From: Actinomycetes bacterium
GTDB taxonomy: Bacteria; Actinomycetota; Actinomycetes; Propionibacteriales; Propionibacteriaceae
Reading direction: 5' to 3'
Length of the DNA stretch: 36,789 nt
Assembly (NCBI GenBank): GCA_030426725.1
Contig: JAUHXZ010000024.1
Location: 1 to 36,789, forward strand
In this document: piece by piece, positions 16,390 to 24,118 of the stretch
How positions within the stretch are numbered: position 1 is the stretch's first letter
Layout of the letters: each line of letters opens with the position of its first letter
Made by a program: the position numbers and the translations under genes
The notes under the pieces: model-generated
Databases searched by the model: none
Told to the model about the DNA's origin: nothing
The model's input: only the letters and a program-made list of their open reading frames with translations

Positions 16390-17466
16390 TCACGGGGCGG
16401 GGACGAGGAAGTCACGCACCAGGGCGTCGAGGTCCGCGTCGGCGGCCAGGAACTGGCGCAGCGTCTTGCGAGTGGGACCGAAGCTCTCGAACTCCTCGAC
16501 GGTCATGCCGTCCTCCTCGTAGGCGCGGTTGAAGTCCGCGAGCTGGCGCAGCGACGTGAGGATCTTCTCGTCGACGGGCTCGTCGATCTTCGCCACGGGC
16601 ACGTAGGCGGAGTCGTTGATGCGCTTCTGCCACTTGAACGGCGGGGAGACGACGAGGTCCCCGCCGACGAGCTCGCTCCACTGGAGCACGTTGCGGAAGG
16701 CGGCGGCGAGCACGCGGGAGCGGAAGCCGCGCTTGACGAAGATCTGGTGGGCCTTCTTGATGGCGGCGATGCCGGCCCACTCGAGGTGGCCGGGGTCGAT
16801 GAACACCTGCTGGCGTTCGGCCTCGCTCTTCAGCCAGTCGTCGAGGCGGCCGACCATGAGGGTCACGACGGGCCACATCCTGTCGATGGACTTGCCCTCG
16901 TCGACGCGGCGCTGCAGGCCGCGCTCGATGGCCTCGGCCGACTTGACGACCTGCGGCACCGAGAACGACACGGTGACGTTGATGACGGCGCCGCGGTAGG
17001 TGGCCTCCTCGATGGCCTCGATGCCCACCTTGGTGGCGGGGATCTTCACGATGATGTTCGGCGCGAGGTTGTGGAACTCCTCCGCCTGGTCGGCAAGCTT
17101 CTGGGCGTCGCGGTGGAAGCGCGGATCGGTCTGGACGGAGAGGCGCCCGTTGCGTCCCTCGGTCTGCTCGAAGATCGGGAGGAGAAGCTCGGCGGCCTCG
17201 ACGGACATGTCCTTGATGGCCTGCCAGCCGATCTCGGACTCGCCCCACGTCGGGTTCGTGTCGGCGATCGCCTTGATGCGCGGGCCCCAGATCTCCTTGT
17301 GCTTGTTGATCGTGGTGTAGCCGATCACGGGGTTGCACGTGGCGCCCACGCCACCGAACGAGATCGACTGGCGCAGCTCCTCGAGGTCTGCCGAGTCGTT
17401 CCAGAGAGCAGTGGGGGTGTTCTGAGCCGCGGTCAGCAGCGGCCCTTCAGTGAACTCGATGGTCAT
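16390..17466 (-). CDS. tal: Transaldolase-family class I aldolase, in the inositol regulon
   Basis: A 358-aa Schiff-base aldolase-fold protein. The N-terminal motif GATCNPVIG (41-49) corresponds to the DATTNPSL region of transaldolases. The lysine motif IIVKIPATK places the Schiff base at Lys141, followed by INVTVSFSV in place of NLTLLFS. It belongs to a divergent transaldolase subgroup, so classical transaldolase activity should not be assumed. The promoter (-35 TTGACA at 17546-17541) lies inside a predicted IolR site, with a second site beside it. A strong ribosome site AGAAGGAA precedes the ATG. Since no iolJ aldolase is encoded nearby and iolC lacks an aldolase domain, this protein may split 2-deoxy-5-keto-gluconate 6-phosphate; that is an inference. 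Confidence 0.85.
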   Translation of the reverse strand: MTIEFTEGPLLTAAQNTPTALWNDSADLEELRQSISFGGVGATCNPVIGYTTINKHKEIWGPRIKAIADTNPTWGESEIGWQAIKDMSVEAAELLLPIFEQTEGRNGRLSVQTDPRFHRDAQKLADQAEEFHNLAPNIIVKIPATKVGIEAIEEATYRGAVINVTVSFSVPQVVKSAEAIERGLQRRVDEGKSIDRMWPVVTLMVGRLDDWLKSEAERQQVFIDPGHLEWAGIAAIKKAHQIFVKRGFRSRVLAAAFRNVLQWSELVGGDLVVSPPFKWQKRINDSAYVPVAKIDEPVDEKILTSLRQLADFNRAYEEDGMTVEEFESFGPTRKTLRQFLAADADLDALVRDFLVPAP

Positions 17467-17516
17467 GCCATTTCCTTCTTCGACGAGGTGAGGTCTCCAC
17501 GATGAGGCCCGCCACC

Positions 17517-17546
17517 ATTGGACACCAGGATGATTTGTCCTGTCAA
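17517..17546 (-). promoter_or_regulatory. Promoter of the transaldolase gene
   Basis: Read on the minus strand: -35 TTGACA (17546-17541), an 18-bp spacer and -10 TCCAAT (17522-17517, 4/6 to TATAAT). The -35 is embedded in a predicted IolR operator, the same arrangement as at iolC. Confidence 0.55.
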
Positions 17547-17562
17547 GCCTATGTCAGAACAT
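17534..17562. promoter_or_regulatory. Two predicted IolR operators before the transaldolase gene
   Basis: TGTCCTGTCA (17536-17545) and TGTCAGAACA (17552-17561) each match 9 of 10 positions of KGWCHTRACA, the IolR motif I recall from Corynebacterium glutamicum. The second lies in the perfect palindrome ATGTCAGAACAT. The first covers the -35 box. Confidence 0.6.
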
Positions 17563-17677
17563 TTCTGGAGGCAAATGGCGACACCGGCGTGGGGGGGTGC
17601 GGCGCCACCGCGACGGGGTGCGGGTCAGCTCCCGGAGTGTCAGGGAGAAGGGTGTGCCCGGGGCAGTCGGGGAGGGG

Positions 17678-18424
17678 TCAGGCGACGACCGTCTGGTCGT
17701 AGGAGTACATCGACGCCCGGTACACGTGCATGCCGAACTCGACGGCGCGCTGCTGGCTGTCGTAGGCCGTGCGCTGCATCGTGAGCAGGGCCGCGCCCGT
17801 CGGCTCGTTGAGCAGGCGTCCCTCGTCGGCGGTGGCGAGCCTGGCGCTGATCTGCTGGAACCCCACGGCCACCTTGACGCCCCGCTCGCGCAACCGCGCG
17901 TAGAGGCCGCCCGTCTCCAGTTCCTCCCGGGTGGGCGCGAACGCCACCGGGATCCAGTTGCTCATGATGGCGAGCGGATCCTCGCGGACCATGCGGAGCC
18001 GCCGGATGTGCACGACGGGGGAGCCGACCGGGATGTTGAGCGCGGCCGCGACCCCCGGGGCCGCCTCCTCGGTCTCCCAGTCCAGCACGATCGTGCTGGG
18101 CTCCGCGCCGGACTTCTGCATGTCGTCATTGAGGGACGTGAGCGACATCGGGCGGTGCACCCGAGTGGGTGTCACCTGTGTGCCGGCGCCGCGGCGGCGC
18201 ACGATGAGGCCGCGGTTCGTCAGGGTCTCCATCGCCCGCCTGGCCGTCGGTCGGGACACCTTCAGTCGCTCCGCCATCGACACCTCGTCCTCGAGCCGGG
18301 TGCCCGGTTCGATCTCGCCGGACTCGATCAGCTTCGCGATGGGCTCGGCGATCTGGGCGTGCAGGGGCGTCTGGCTGGACCGGTCGATCTCGATGTGGGG
18401 GACGTAGGCGGTGGTGCTCGGCAT
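17678..18424 (-). CDS. iolR: GntR family regulator (HutC/UTRA type), IolR-like
   Basis: A 248-aa regulator with an N-terminal winged HTH (about 15-85: PLHAQIAEPIAKLIESGEI, MAERLKVSRPTARRAMETL, GLIVRRRGAGT) and a C-terminal UTRA ligand-binding domain (about 95-245). It lies divergent from iolC and codirectional with the transaldolase gene. The exact KGWCHTRACA site in the iolC promoter and the near matches at the transaldolase, iolE and iolG promoters make it the probable repressor of inositol catabolism. The effector in this family is usually a sugar or a pathway intermediate; which one is not visible. ATG at 18424 with GAGAAG just upstream. Confidence 0.85.
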   Translation of the reverse strand: MPSTTAYVPHIEIDRSSQTPLHAQIAEPIAKLIESGEIEPGTRLEDEVSMAERLKVSRPTARRAMETLTNRGLIVRRRGAGTQVTPTRVHRPMSLTSLNDDMQKSGAEPSTIVLDWETEEAAPGVAAALNIPVGSPVVHIRRLRMVREDPLAIMSNWIPVAFAPTREELETGGLYARLRERGVKVAVGFQQISARLATADEGRLLNEPTGAALLTMQRTAYDSQQRAVEFGMHVYRASMYSYDQTVVA

Positions 18425-18579
18425 ATCTTCTCTTCACGTCGTTGTGCTTCGACATTGTATGGGGCCCCGGGGCCATTTGCTAGGTTCATTGTCAGGATCA
18501 GTGACGCTCCGACGCCATGAGCGCCCGCGCCGGGCGGGCCCAGGCCGGCGGTCGGCGCCGGCGGCGGACATGAAGATTC

Positions 18580-18613
18580 TTTGTCTTGACAAATAGGCTC
18601 GGCTTGTTACGAT
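18580..18613 (+). promoter_or_regulatory. iolC operon promoter with overlapping IolR operator
   Basis: -35 TTGACA (18586-18591), a 16-bp spacer and -10 TACGAT (18608-18613). The perfect palindrome TTTGTCTTGACAAA (18580-18593) contains TGTCTTGACA, a 10/10 match to KGWCHTRACA, and covers the -35, so binding would repress. The leader before the ATG at 18649 is about 30 nt. Confidence 0.75.
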
Positions 18614-18648
18614 GGACGGGCAATCACCTCGAAGAAGCGGGTTACACC

Positions 18649-19644
18649 ATGGGACTGTTCGGCACGCGCAGTGTCGATGTGCTCACGATGGGGCGCATCG
18701 GCGTCGACATCTACCCGCTGCAGTACGGGGTCGGGCTCGAGGACGTCGAGTCGTTCGGTAAGTTTCTCGGTGGCAGCCCCACCAACGTTGCTGTGGCTGC
18801 CGCCAGACTCAGGCGGTCCTCGGCCGTCGTCACCGCCGTCGGCGACGACCCCTTCGGACGGTTCTGCCGCGCGGAGATGGGGCGCCTGGGCGTCTTCGAC
18901 GACTACGTCAAGGTCGACGGGTCCCTCAACACCCCCGTCACGTTCTGCGAGATCTTCCCGCCGGACAACTTCCCGCTCTACTTCTACCGCCGCCCCGTCG
19001 CGCCCGACCTGCGGCTGCGCCCCGAGGACATGCCGGTCGAGGCCATCGTCCAGGCGCGGGTGTTCTGGATCACCGCCACCGGCCTCAGCCGCGAGCCGAG
19101 CCGGGCGGCCCATCTGGCGGCGCTCGAGGCCAGGGGGCGCCGCCCGTTCACCATCCTCGACCTCGACTACCGCGAGCAGTTCTGGGCCGCCCCCGAGGCC
19201 GCCCGCGCGGCCATCGCCGAGGCCCTGCCGCACGTCGACATCGCCGTCGGCAACCGCCAGGAGTGCCAGGTGGCGGTGGGGGAGTCCGACCCGTACCGCG
19301 CCGCCGAGGCGCTGCTCGACCGCGGCGTGGACCTCGCCATCGTCAAACGGGGCGCCGACGGCGTGCTCGCCATGGACGCCAACCGCGTCGTCGAAGTGGC
19401 GGGCACCCCCATCGACGTCGTCAACGGACTCGGCTCGGGTGACGCGTTCGGCGGCACCCTCTGCTTCGGCCTCATCAAGGAATGGCCGCTCGTCGACACC
19501 CTCGTGGCCGCCTCGGCCGCCGGGGCGCTCGTCGCCACCAGGCTCGAATGCTCGACGGCGATGCCGAGCGAGCCAGAACTCCTCGCGGCCGTGCGCCGCA
19601 ATCCCGTCACCACCAAGACCCGTCACCGCGTCAAGGAGAACTGA
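18649..19644 (+). CDS. iolC: 5-dehydro-2-deoxygluconokinase
   Basis: A 331-aa PfkB/ribokinase-family kinase that phosphorylates 2-deoxy-5-keto-D-gluconate in inositol breakdown. The N-terminal PfkB signature is FLGGSPTNVAVAAARL (about 39-54); the C-terminal NGLGSGDAFGG holds the catalytic base Asp265. DVLTMGRIGVDIYP is typical of IolC. The length is kinase only; it lacks the C-terminal DUF2090 aldolase domain fused to IolC in many proteobacteria, so the aldol cleavage must be done by another protein. ATG at 18649 is chosen because the frame upstream runs through the promoter. It overlaps iolB by 1 nt (TGATG). Confidence 0.95.
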   Translation: MGLFGTRSVDVLTMGRIGVDIYPLQYGVGLEDVESFGKFLGGSPTNVAVAAARLRRSSAVVTAVGDDPFGRFCRAEMGRLGVFDDYVKVDGSLNTPVTFCEIFPPDNFPLYFYRRPVAPDLRLRPEDMPVEAIVQARVFWITATGLSREPSRAAHLAALEARGRRPFTILDLDYREQFWAAPEAARAAIAEALPHVDIAVGNRQECQVAVGESDPYRAAEALLDRGVDLAIVKRGADGVLAMDANRVVEVAGTPIDVVNGLGSGDAFGGTLCFGLIKEWPLVDTLVAASAAGALVATRLECSTAMPSEPELLAAVRRNPVTTKTRHRVKEN

Positions 19645-20516
19645 TGTCCAACCATGTCCTTCCCGCCGGCTCCACCGGCGCCGCCCCGCTCTCCGTCGAC
19701 GTGACACCGGCCAAGGCCGGCTGGACGTACTCCGGCCTGCAGATCGCGGTGCTCGACGCGGGCGAGTCGTACTGGTTCAACACTGGCAAGTCCGAGTATC
19801 TCGTCCTGCCGCTCGAGGGCGCCGCGACCGTCGCCGTCGGTGACACCACCTTCGAACTCGCCGGCCGGGGCACCGTCTTCGGCGAGGTCACCGACTACGC
19901 CTACCTGCCCCGCGGCGTCGACGTCGTGGTCACCTCCGAGGCCGGCGGCCGGTTCGCGCTGCCCAGCGCCCTGGCCCGCGAGACCCTGCAGCCGCGCTAC
20001 TGCCCGGCGAGCGAGGCCTCCGTGGGCCTGCGCGGCGCGGGATCGATGTCGCGGCAGGTGACCAACTACGCGCTCAACAACGAGCTGCACACCGACCGCC
20101 TGCTCGTGTGCGAGGTCATCACCCCCGGCGGCAACTGGTCCAGCTACCCGCCGCACAAGCACGACGAGACCACGGCGAACGAGCGGGAACTCGAGGAGAT
20201 CTACTACTTCGAGATCCAGGGCGACGACCACGGCCCCGGCATGGCCTTCCACTCCACCTACGGCACGCCCGAGCGCCCCATCGACGTGTCGCTGCGCGTC
20301 GGCACCGGCGACGTCGCCCTCGTGCCCCACGGCTGGCACGGCCCCTGCGTCGCGGCCCCCGGCTACGACCTCTACTACCTCAACGTCATGGCCGGACCCG
20401 GCGGAGCCGAGTGGCTGTCCGTCGACGACCCCTGCTACGGCTGGCTCCGCCAGACCTGGGACGACGCCGACGTCGATCCCCGGCTCCCCTACACCTCCTC
20501 CCGGCACGACGCCTGA
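19644..20516 (+). CDS. iolB: 5-deoxy-glucuronate isomerase
   Basis: A 290-aa bicupin enzyme converting 5-deoxy-D-glucuronate to 2-deoxy-5-keto-D-gluconate. The second cupin carries the metal-binding motif SYPPHKHDE followed by EEIYYFEIQG and VPHGWHGP; EYLVLPLEG marks the first cupin. The length is normal for IolB. A perfect AAGGAG at the end of iolC precedes the ATG, and the start overlaps the iolC stop, so translation is coupled. It is the second gene of the iolCBDA operon. Confidence 0.95.
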   Translation: MSNHVLPAGSTGAAPLSVDVTPAKAGWTYSGLQIAVLDAGESYWFNTGKSEYLVLPLEGAATVAVGDTTFELAGRGTVFGEVTDYAYLPRGVDVVVTSEAGGRFALPSALARETLQPRYCPASEASVGLRGAGSMSRQVTNYALNNELHTDRLLVCEVITPGGNWSSYPPHKHDETTANERELEEIYYFEIQGDDHGPGMAFHSTYGTPERPIDVSLRVGTGDVALVPHGWHGPCVAAPGYDLYYLNVMAGPGGAEWLSVDDPCYGWLRQTWDDADVDPRLPYTSSRHDA

Positions 20517-20537
20517 GAAAGCGAGTCTGAGACACCC

Positions 20538-22418
20538 ATGAGCACCATCCGCCTTTCGGTCGCCCAGGCCACCATCCGGTACCTGGCCAACCAGTACACG
20601 GAGCGCGACGGCGTCGAGCAGCGCTTCATCCCCGGCATGTTCGGCATCTTCGGCCACGGCAACGTCGCCGGCATCGGCCAGGCGCTGCTGCAGCACGAGA
20701 TTGACCCCGCCTTCGACGAGCCGTTCGACTACTGGATGGGCCGCAACGAGCAGGGCATGGTCCACACCGCCGCCGCGTTCGCCAAGCAGACCGACCGCCT
20801 CCGCACGCTGGCCGTCACGTCGTCCATCGGCCCCGGCGCCCTCAACATGGTCACCGGTGCGGCCCTCGCGACCACCAACCGCCTCCCCGTGCTGCTGTTC
20901 CCCTCGGACATCTTCGCCAACCGCGCGCCCGACCCGGTGCTGCAGCAGATCGAGGACCCGACCAACCCCGACGTCAGCGCCAACGACGCCTTCCGCCCCG
21001 TGTCGCGGTTCTGGGACCGGGTCAACCGTCCCGAGCAGCTGATGGTGTCGCTGCCGCGCGCCATGCGCGTGCTGACCGATCCCGCCGAGACCGGCGCGGC
21101 CGTCGTCTGCATGCCCGAGGACGTCCAGGCCGAGGTCTACGACTGGCCCGAGGAGTTCTTCGCCAAGAAGGTCTGGCACATCGACCGCCGCGTCCCCGAC
21201 CGCGCCGCCCTCGCGCGCGCCGTCGACATGATCCGCGCCGCGAAGCGGCCCCTGGCCATCGCTGGCGGCGGGGCCATCTACTCCCAGGCCTCTGAGGAGC
21301 TGCGGGCGTTCGCCACGGCCACCGGCATCCCCGTCGCCGACACGCAGGCCGGCAAGGGCGCCATCAACTGGGACCACGACGCCTCCGTCGGCGGCGTCGG
21401 GGCCACCGGCGCCAACTCCGCCAACGCCCTGGCCGCCGAGGCCGACCTCATCATCGGCATCGGCACCCGCTACTCGGACTTCACCACGAGCTCCCAGACG
21501 CAGTTCAAGAACCCGGACGTGACGTTCGTCAACATCAACGTCGCCTCCTTCGACGCCGCCAAGCAGGGCGCCGAGATGGTCACCGCCGACGCGCGCGAGG
21601 CGCTCGTCGCCCTGACCGCGGCGCTCGAGGGGTACCGCGTCGACGACGCCTACTCCGCCCGCATCGCCGACGAGCGCGCCGCCTGGGCCGCCGAGACCGA
21701 CAAGTGCTACCACGTCGGCCAGGAGCCGCTGCCCGCCCAGACCGAGGTGTTCGGCGCGCTCAACGAACTCATGGGCGACGAGGACGTCATGATCAACGCC
21801 GCCGGCTCCATGCCCGGCGACCTGCAGTGCCTGTGGCGCGCCCGGACGCCCTCGCAGTACCACCTCGAGTACGCGTTCTCGACGATGGGCTACGAGATCC
21901 CCGCCGCGCTGGGCGTCAAGATGGCCCGGCCCGAGTCCGAGGTCGTCGCGATCGTCGGCGACGGCACGTACCAGATGCTGCCGATGGAGCTCGCCACCAT
22001 CGTGCAGGAGCGCGCGAAGGTCATCTTCGTCCTGCTGCAGAACTACGGCTTCGCGTCGATCGGCGGGCTCAGCGAGTCGCACGGGTCGCAGCGCTTCGGC
22101 ACCAAGTACCGCATGCGCGGCGAGGACGGCAGCCGCACCGACGAGATCCTCCCCGTCGACATCGCCGCCAACGCCCGCTCGTGGGGCATCGACGTCATCG
22201 AGGTGAAGACGATCGCGGAGTTCCGCGATGCCTACGCCGCGGCCGTCGCCTCCGACAAGGCAACCATGATCCACATCGAAACCGACCTGTACGGACCCAA
22301 CCCGCCGTCCATCGGCTGGTGGGACGTCCCCGTCACCGCCGCGTCGACGCTCGAGTCCACGCAGAAGGCACACGCGGAGTACGCCGAGGGCATCGAGGCC
22401 CAGCGCCGCTTCTTCTGA
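20538..22418 (+). CDS. iolD: 3D-(3,5/4)-trihydroxycyclohexane-1,2-dione acylhydrolase
   Basis: A 626-aa thiamine-diphosphate enzyme that opens the cyclohexanedione ring to 5-deoxyglucuronate. The catalytic Glu71 lies in MGRNEQGMVHTA, and the ThDP/Mg-binding GDGTYQML...N segment lies around residues 473-502 (ending in LLQNYGF). ERFIPG-like QRFIPGMFGIFGHGNV and the full three-domain length are typical of IolD. ATG at 20538 lies 21 bp after iolB, with only weak purine-rich sequence as a ribosome site. It is the third gene of the operon. Confidence 0.95.
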   Translation: MSTIRLSVAQATIRYLANQYTERDGVEQRFIPGMFGIFGHGNVAGIGQALLQHEIDPAFDEPFDYWMGRNEQGMVHTAAAFAKQTDRLRTLAVTSSIGPGALNMVTGAALATTNRLPVLLFPSDIFANRAPDPVLQQIEDPTNPDVSANDAFRPVSRFWDRVNRPEQLMVSLPRAMRVLTDPAETGAAVVCMPEDVQAEVYDWPEEFFAKKVWHIDRRVPDRAALARAVDMIRAAKRPLAIAGGGAIYSQASEELRAFATATGIPVADTQAGKGAINWDHDASVGGVGATGANSANALAAEADLIIGIGTRYSDFTTSSQTQFKNPDVTFVNINVASFDAAKQGAEMVTADAREALVALTAALEGYRVDDAYSARIADERAAWAAETDKCYHVGQEPLPAQTEVFGALNELMGDEDVMINAAGSMPGDLQCLWRARTPSQYHLEYAFSTMGYEIPAALGVKMARPESEVVAIVGDGTYQMLPMELATIVQERAKVIFVLLQNYGFASIGGLSESHGSQRFGTKYRMRGEDGSRTDEILPVDIAANARSWGIDVIEVKTIAEFRDAYAAAVASDKATMIHIETDLYGPNPPSIGWWDVPVTAASTLESTQKAHAEYAEGIEAQRRFF

Positions 22419-22456
22419 TCATCGATCCACCCATCACCGAGAGGAATCCACTCGAT

Positions 22457-23968
22457 ATGTCCACCATCACCATGCCCCACTGGATCGACGGGGCCGAGTA
22501 CGTCGAGGAGGGGGCCGAGGTCATCGCGATCGACAACCCCGCCACCGGCGAAGTCATCGGCGGGGTCACGGAGGCCAGCACCGAGCTCGTCGACCGCGCG
22601 ATCGCGTCGGCCCGCAAGGCCCAGGCCGAGTGGGGCCGCACCTCGCTCGCGAAGCGCACGCGCGTCATGTACAACTTCCGCCAGCTGCTCATCGACCACC
22701 AGGACGAGCTCGCCGACATCATCCTGCGCGAGGGCGGCAAGACCCGCGGCGACGCCCTCGGTGAGATCGCGCGCGGCCTCGAGGTCGTCGAGTTCGCCTG
22801 CGGCATCCAGAACGCCCTCAAGGGCATGCACACCATCGAGGCCGCCACCGGCGTCGACGTGCACACCATCCAGCAGCCCGTGGGCGTCGTCGGCGCGATC
22901 GTGCCGTTCAACTTCCCGATCATGGTGCCGATGTGGATGCACCCGATGGCGCTGGCCACCGGCAACGCCGTCATCCTCAAGCCGGCCACCCCGGTGCCGA
23001 CCGCCTCGCTGGTCATCGCCAGGCTGTACAAGGAGGCCGGCCTGCCCGACGGGCTGTTCCAGGTGGTCTGCGGCGACAAGCCGGTCGTCAGCCACATGCT
23101 CGACCACCCCGGCATCGACGCGATTTCGTTCGTCGGCTCCACCCCGGTGGCCAAGATCGTCGCGGAGCGCTCCGCCGCCACCGGCAAGCGCTATCAGGCG
23201 CTCGGCGGCGCGAACAACCACGCCATCGTGATGCCCGACGCGAACCTCGACTTCGCGGCGCAGCACATCGTCTCCGGCGCGTTCGGCGCGGCCGGCCAGC
23301 GCTGCATGGCGCTGCCCGTCGTCGTCACCGTCGGCGAGGCGCACGACGCGCTCATCGAGCGGGTCAAGGCGCGCGCCGAGGGCCTGAAGATCGGCCCCGG
23401 TTCCGACCCGGCCAACGAGCTCGGCCCGGTCATCTCCGACACCTCGCGCCAGCGGATCCTGTCCTGGATCGCCGACGCCGAGGCCAAGGGCGCGACGGTC
23501 GTCCTCGACGGTCGTGGCCAGGCGCCCGACGCCGAGGGCACCGGCAACGGCTACTGGATCGGCCCGACGATCGTCGACCAGGTGCCGCTCGAGGCGTCGC
23601 TGTACTGCCAGGAGGTCTTCGGGCCCGTGCTGGTCATCATCAAGGCGGAGTCCTACGAGGAGGCCATCTCCATCGTCAACTCCAGCCAGTTCGGCAACGG
23701 GTCGGCGATCTTCACCGAGAACGGCCAGATCGCCCGCCAGTTCCAGCTCGACGTCGAGACCGGCATGGTCGGCATCAACGTGCCGATCCCGGTGCCGGTG
23801 GGCTACTACTCCTTCGGCGGCTGGAAGAACTCGCTGATCGGCGACACGAAGATCCACGGCCAGGAGGGCGTGCACTTCTACACCCGCCAGAAGGTCATCA
23901 CCACCCGCTGGGCCGGCTCCGGCAGCCACGGCAAGATCGGGCTCGACTTCGTCGCGTCCCACAGCTGA
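22457..23968 (+). CDS. iolA: CoA-acylating methylmalonate-semialdehyde / malonate-semialdehyde dehydrogenase
   Basis: A 503-aa aldehyde dehydrogenase-superfamily enzyme that converts malonate semialdehyde to acetyl-CoA (and methylmalonate semialdehyde to propionyl-CoA). The nucleophile Cys283 is in AAGQRCMALPV; other family marks are VVGAIVPFNFPIMVPMWM and FGGWKNSLIGDTKIHG. The length is normal for MmsA/IolA. ATG at 22457 follows GAGAGGAA, 38 bp after iolD. It is the last gene of iolCBDA and is followed by the palindromic element at 23976. Propionyl-CoA chemistry links it loosely to mutA at the left edge. Confidence 0.95.
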   Translation: MSTITMPHWIDGAEYVEEGAEVIAIDNPATGEVIGGVTEASTELVDRAIASARKAQAEWGRTSLAKRTRVMYNFRQLLIDHQDELADIILREGGKTRGDALGEIARGLEVVEFACGIQNALKGMHTIEAATGVDVHTIQQPVGVVGAIVPFNFPIMVPMWMHPMALATGNAVILKPATPVPTASLVIARLYKEAGLPDGLFQVVCGDKPVVSHMLDHPGIDAISFVGSTPVAKIVAERSAATGKRYQALGGANNHAIVMPDANLDFAAQHIVSGAFGAAGQRCMALPVVVTVGEAHDALIERVKARAEGLKIGPGSDPANELGPVISDTSRQRILSWIADAEAKGATVVLDGRGQAPDAEGTGNGYWIGPTIVDQVPLEASLYCQEVFGPVLVIIKAESYEEAISIVNSSQFGNGSAIFTENGQIARQFQLDVETGMVGINVPIPVPVGYYSFGGWKNSLIGDTKIHGQEGVHFYTRQKVITTRWAGSGSHGKIGLDFVASHS

Positions 23969-23975
23969 CCCCACC

Positions 23976-24054
23976 GCGAGCACTTTCCCGGACTCGATCC
24001 GGATCGAGTCGGTTGGCACGTGCCAGCCGACGTCCGGTCCGGGAAAGTGCTCGC
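23976..24054. repeat. Cloverleaf-like palindromic element, copy 1
   Basis: An 18-bp perfect outer stem (GCGAGCACTTTCCCGGAC at 23976-23993 with its complement at 24037-24054) encloses two inner palindromes. One is the perfect 20-mer GACTCGATCCGGATCGAGTC (23991-24010); the other is a second hairpin at 24010-24029 around TGGCACGTGCCA with one G-T pair. A related element is at 32441-32532. It begins 8 bp after iolA and could also act in transcription termination. Confidence 0.85.
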
Positions 24055-24105
24055 CGGGTCCGCCCCCCGGTCCCCGCAGCCGGACCGGCGTTTCGCACCG
24101 TTGGC

Positions 24106-24111
24106 TAGGGT
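24106..24111 (+). promoter_or_regulatory. -10 box of the GH15 gene
   Basis: TAGGGT, 7 nt before the ATG at 24119. This spacing fits a transcript that begins at or beside the start codon. Confidence 0.5.
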
Positions 24112-24118
24112 GCGGAGC

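Noticed and set aside
19623..22373. A 916-codon open frame opposite iolB and iolD
   Set aside because: It is the same kind of antisense shadow; iolB and iolD account for this DNA completely.
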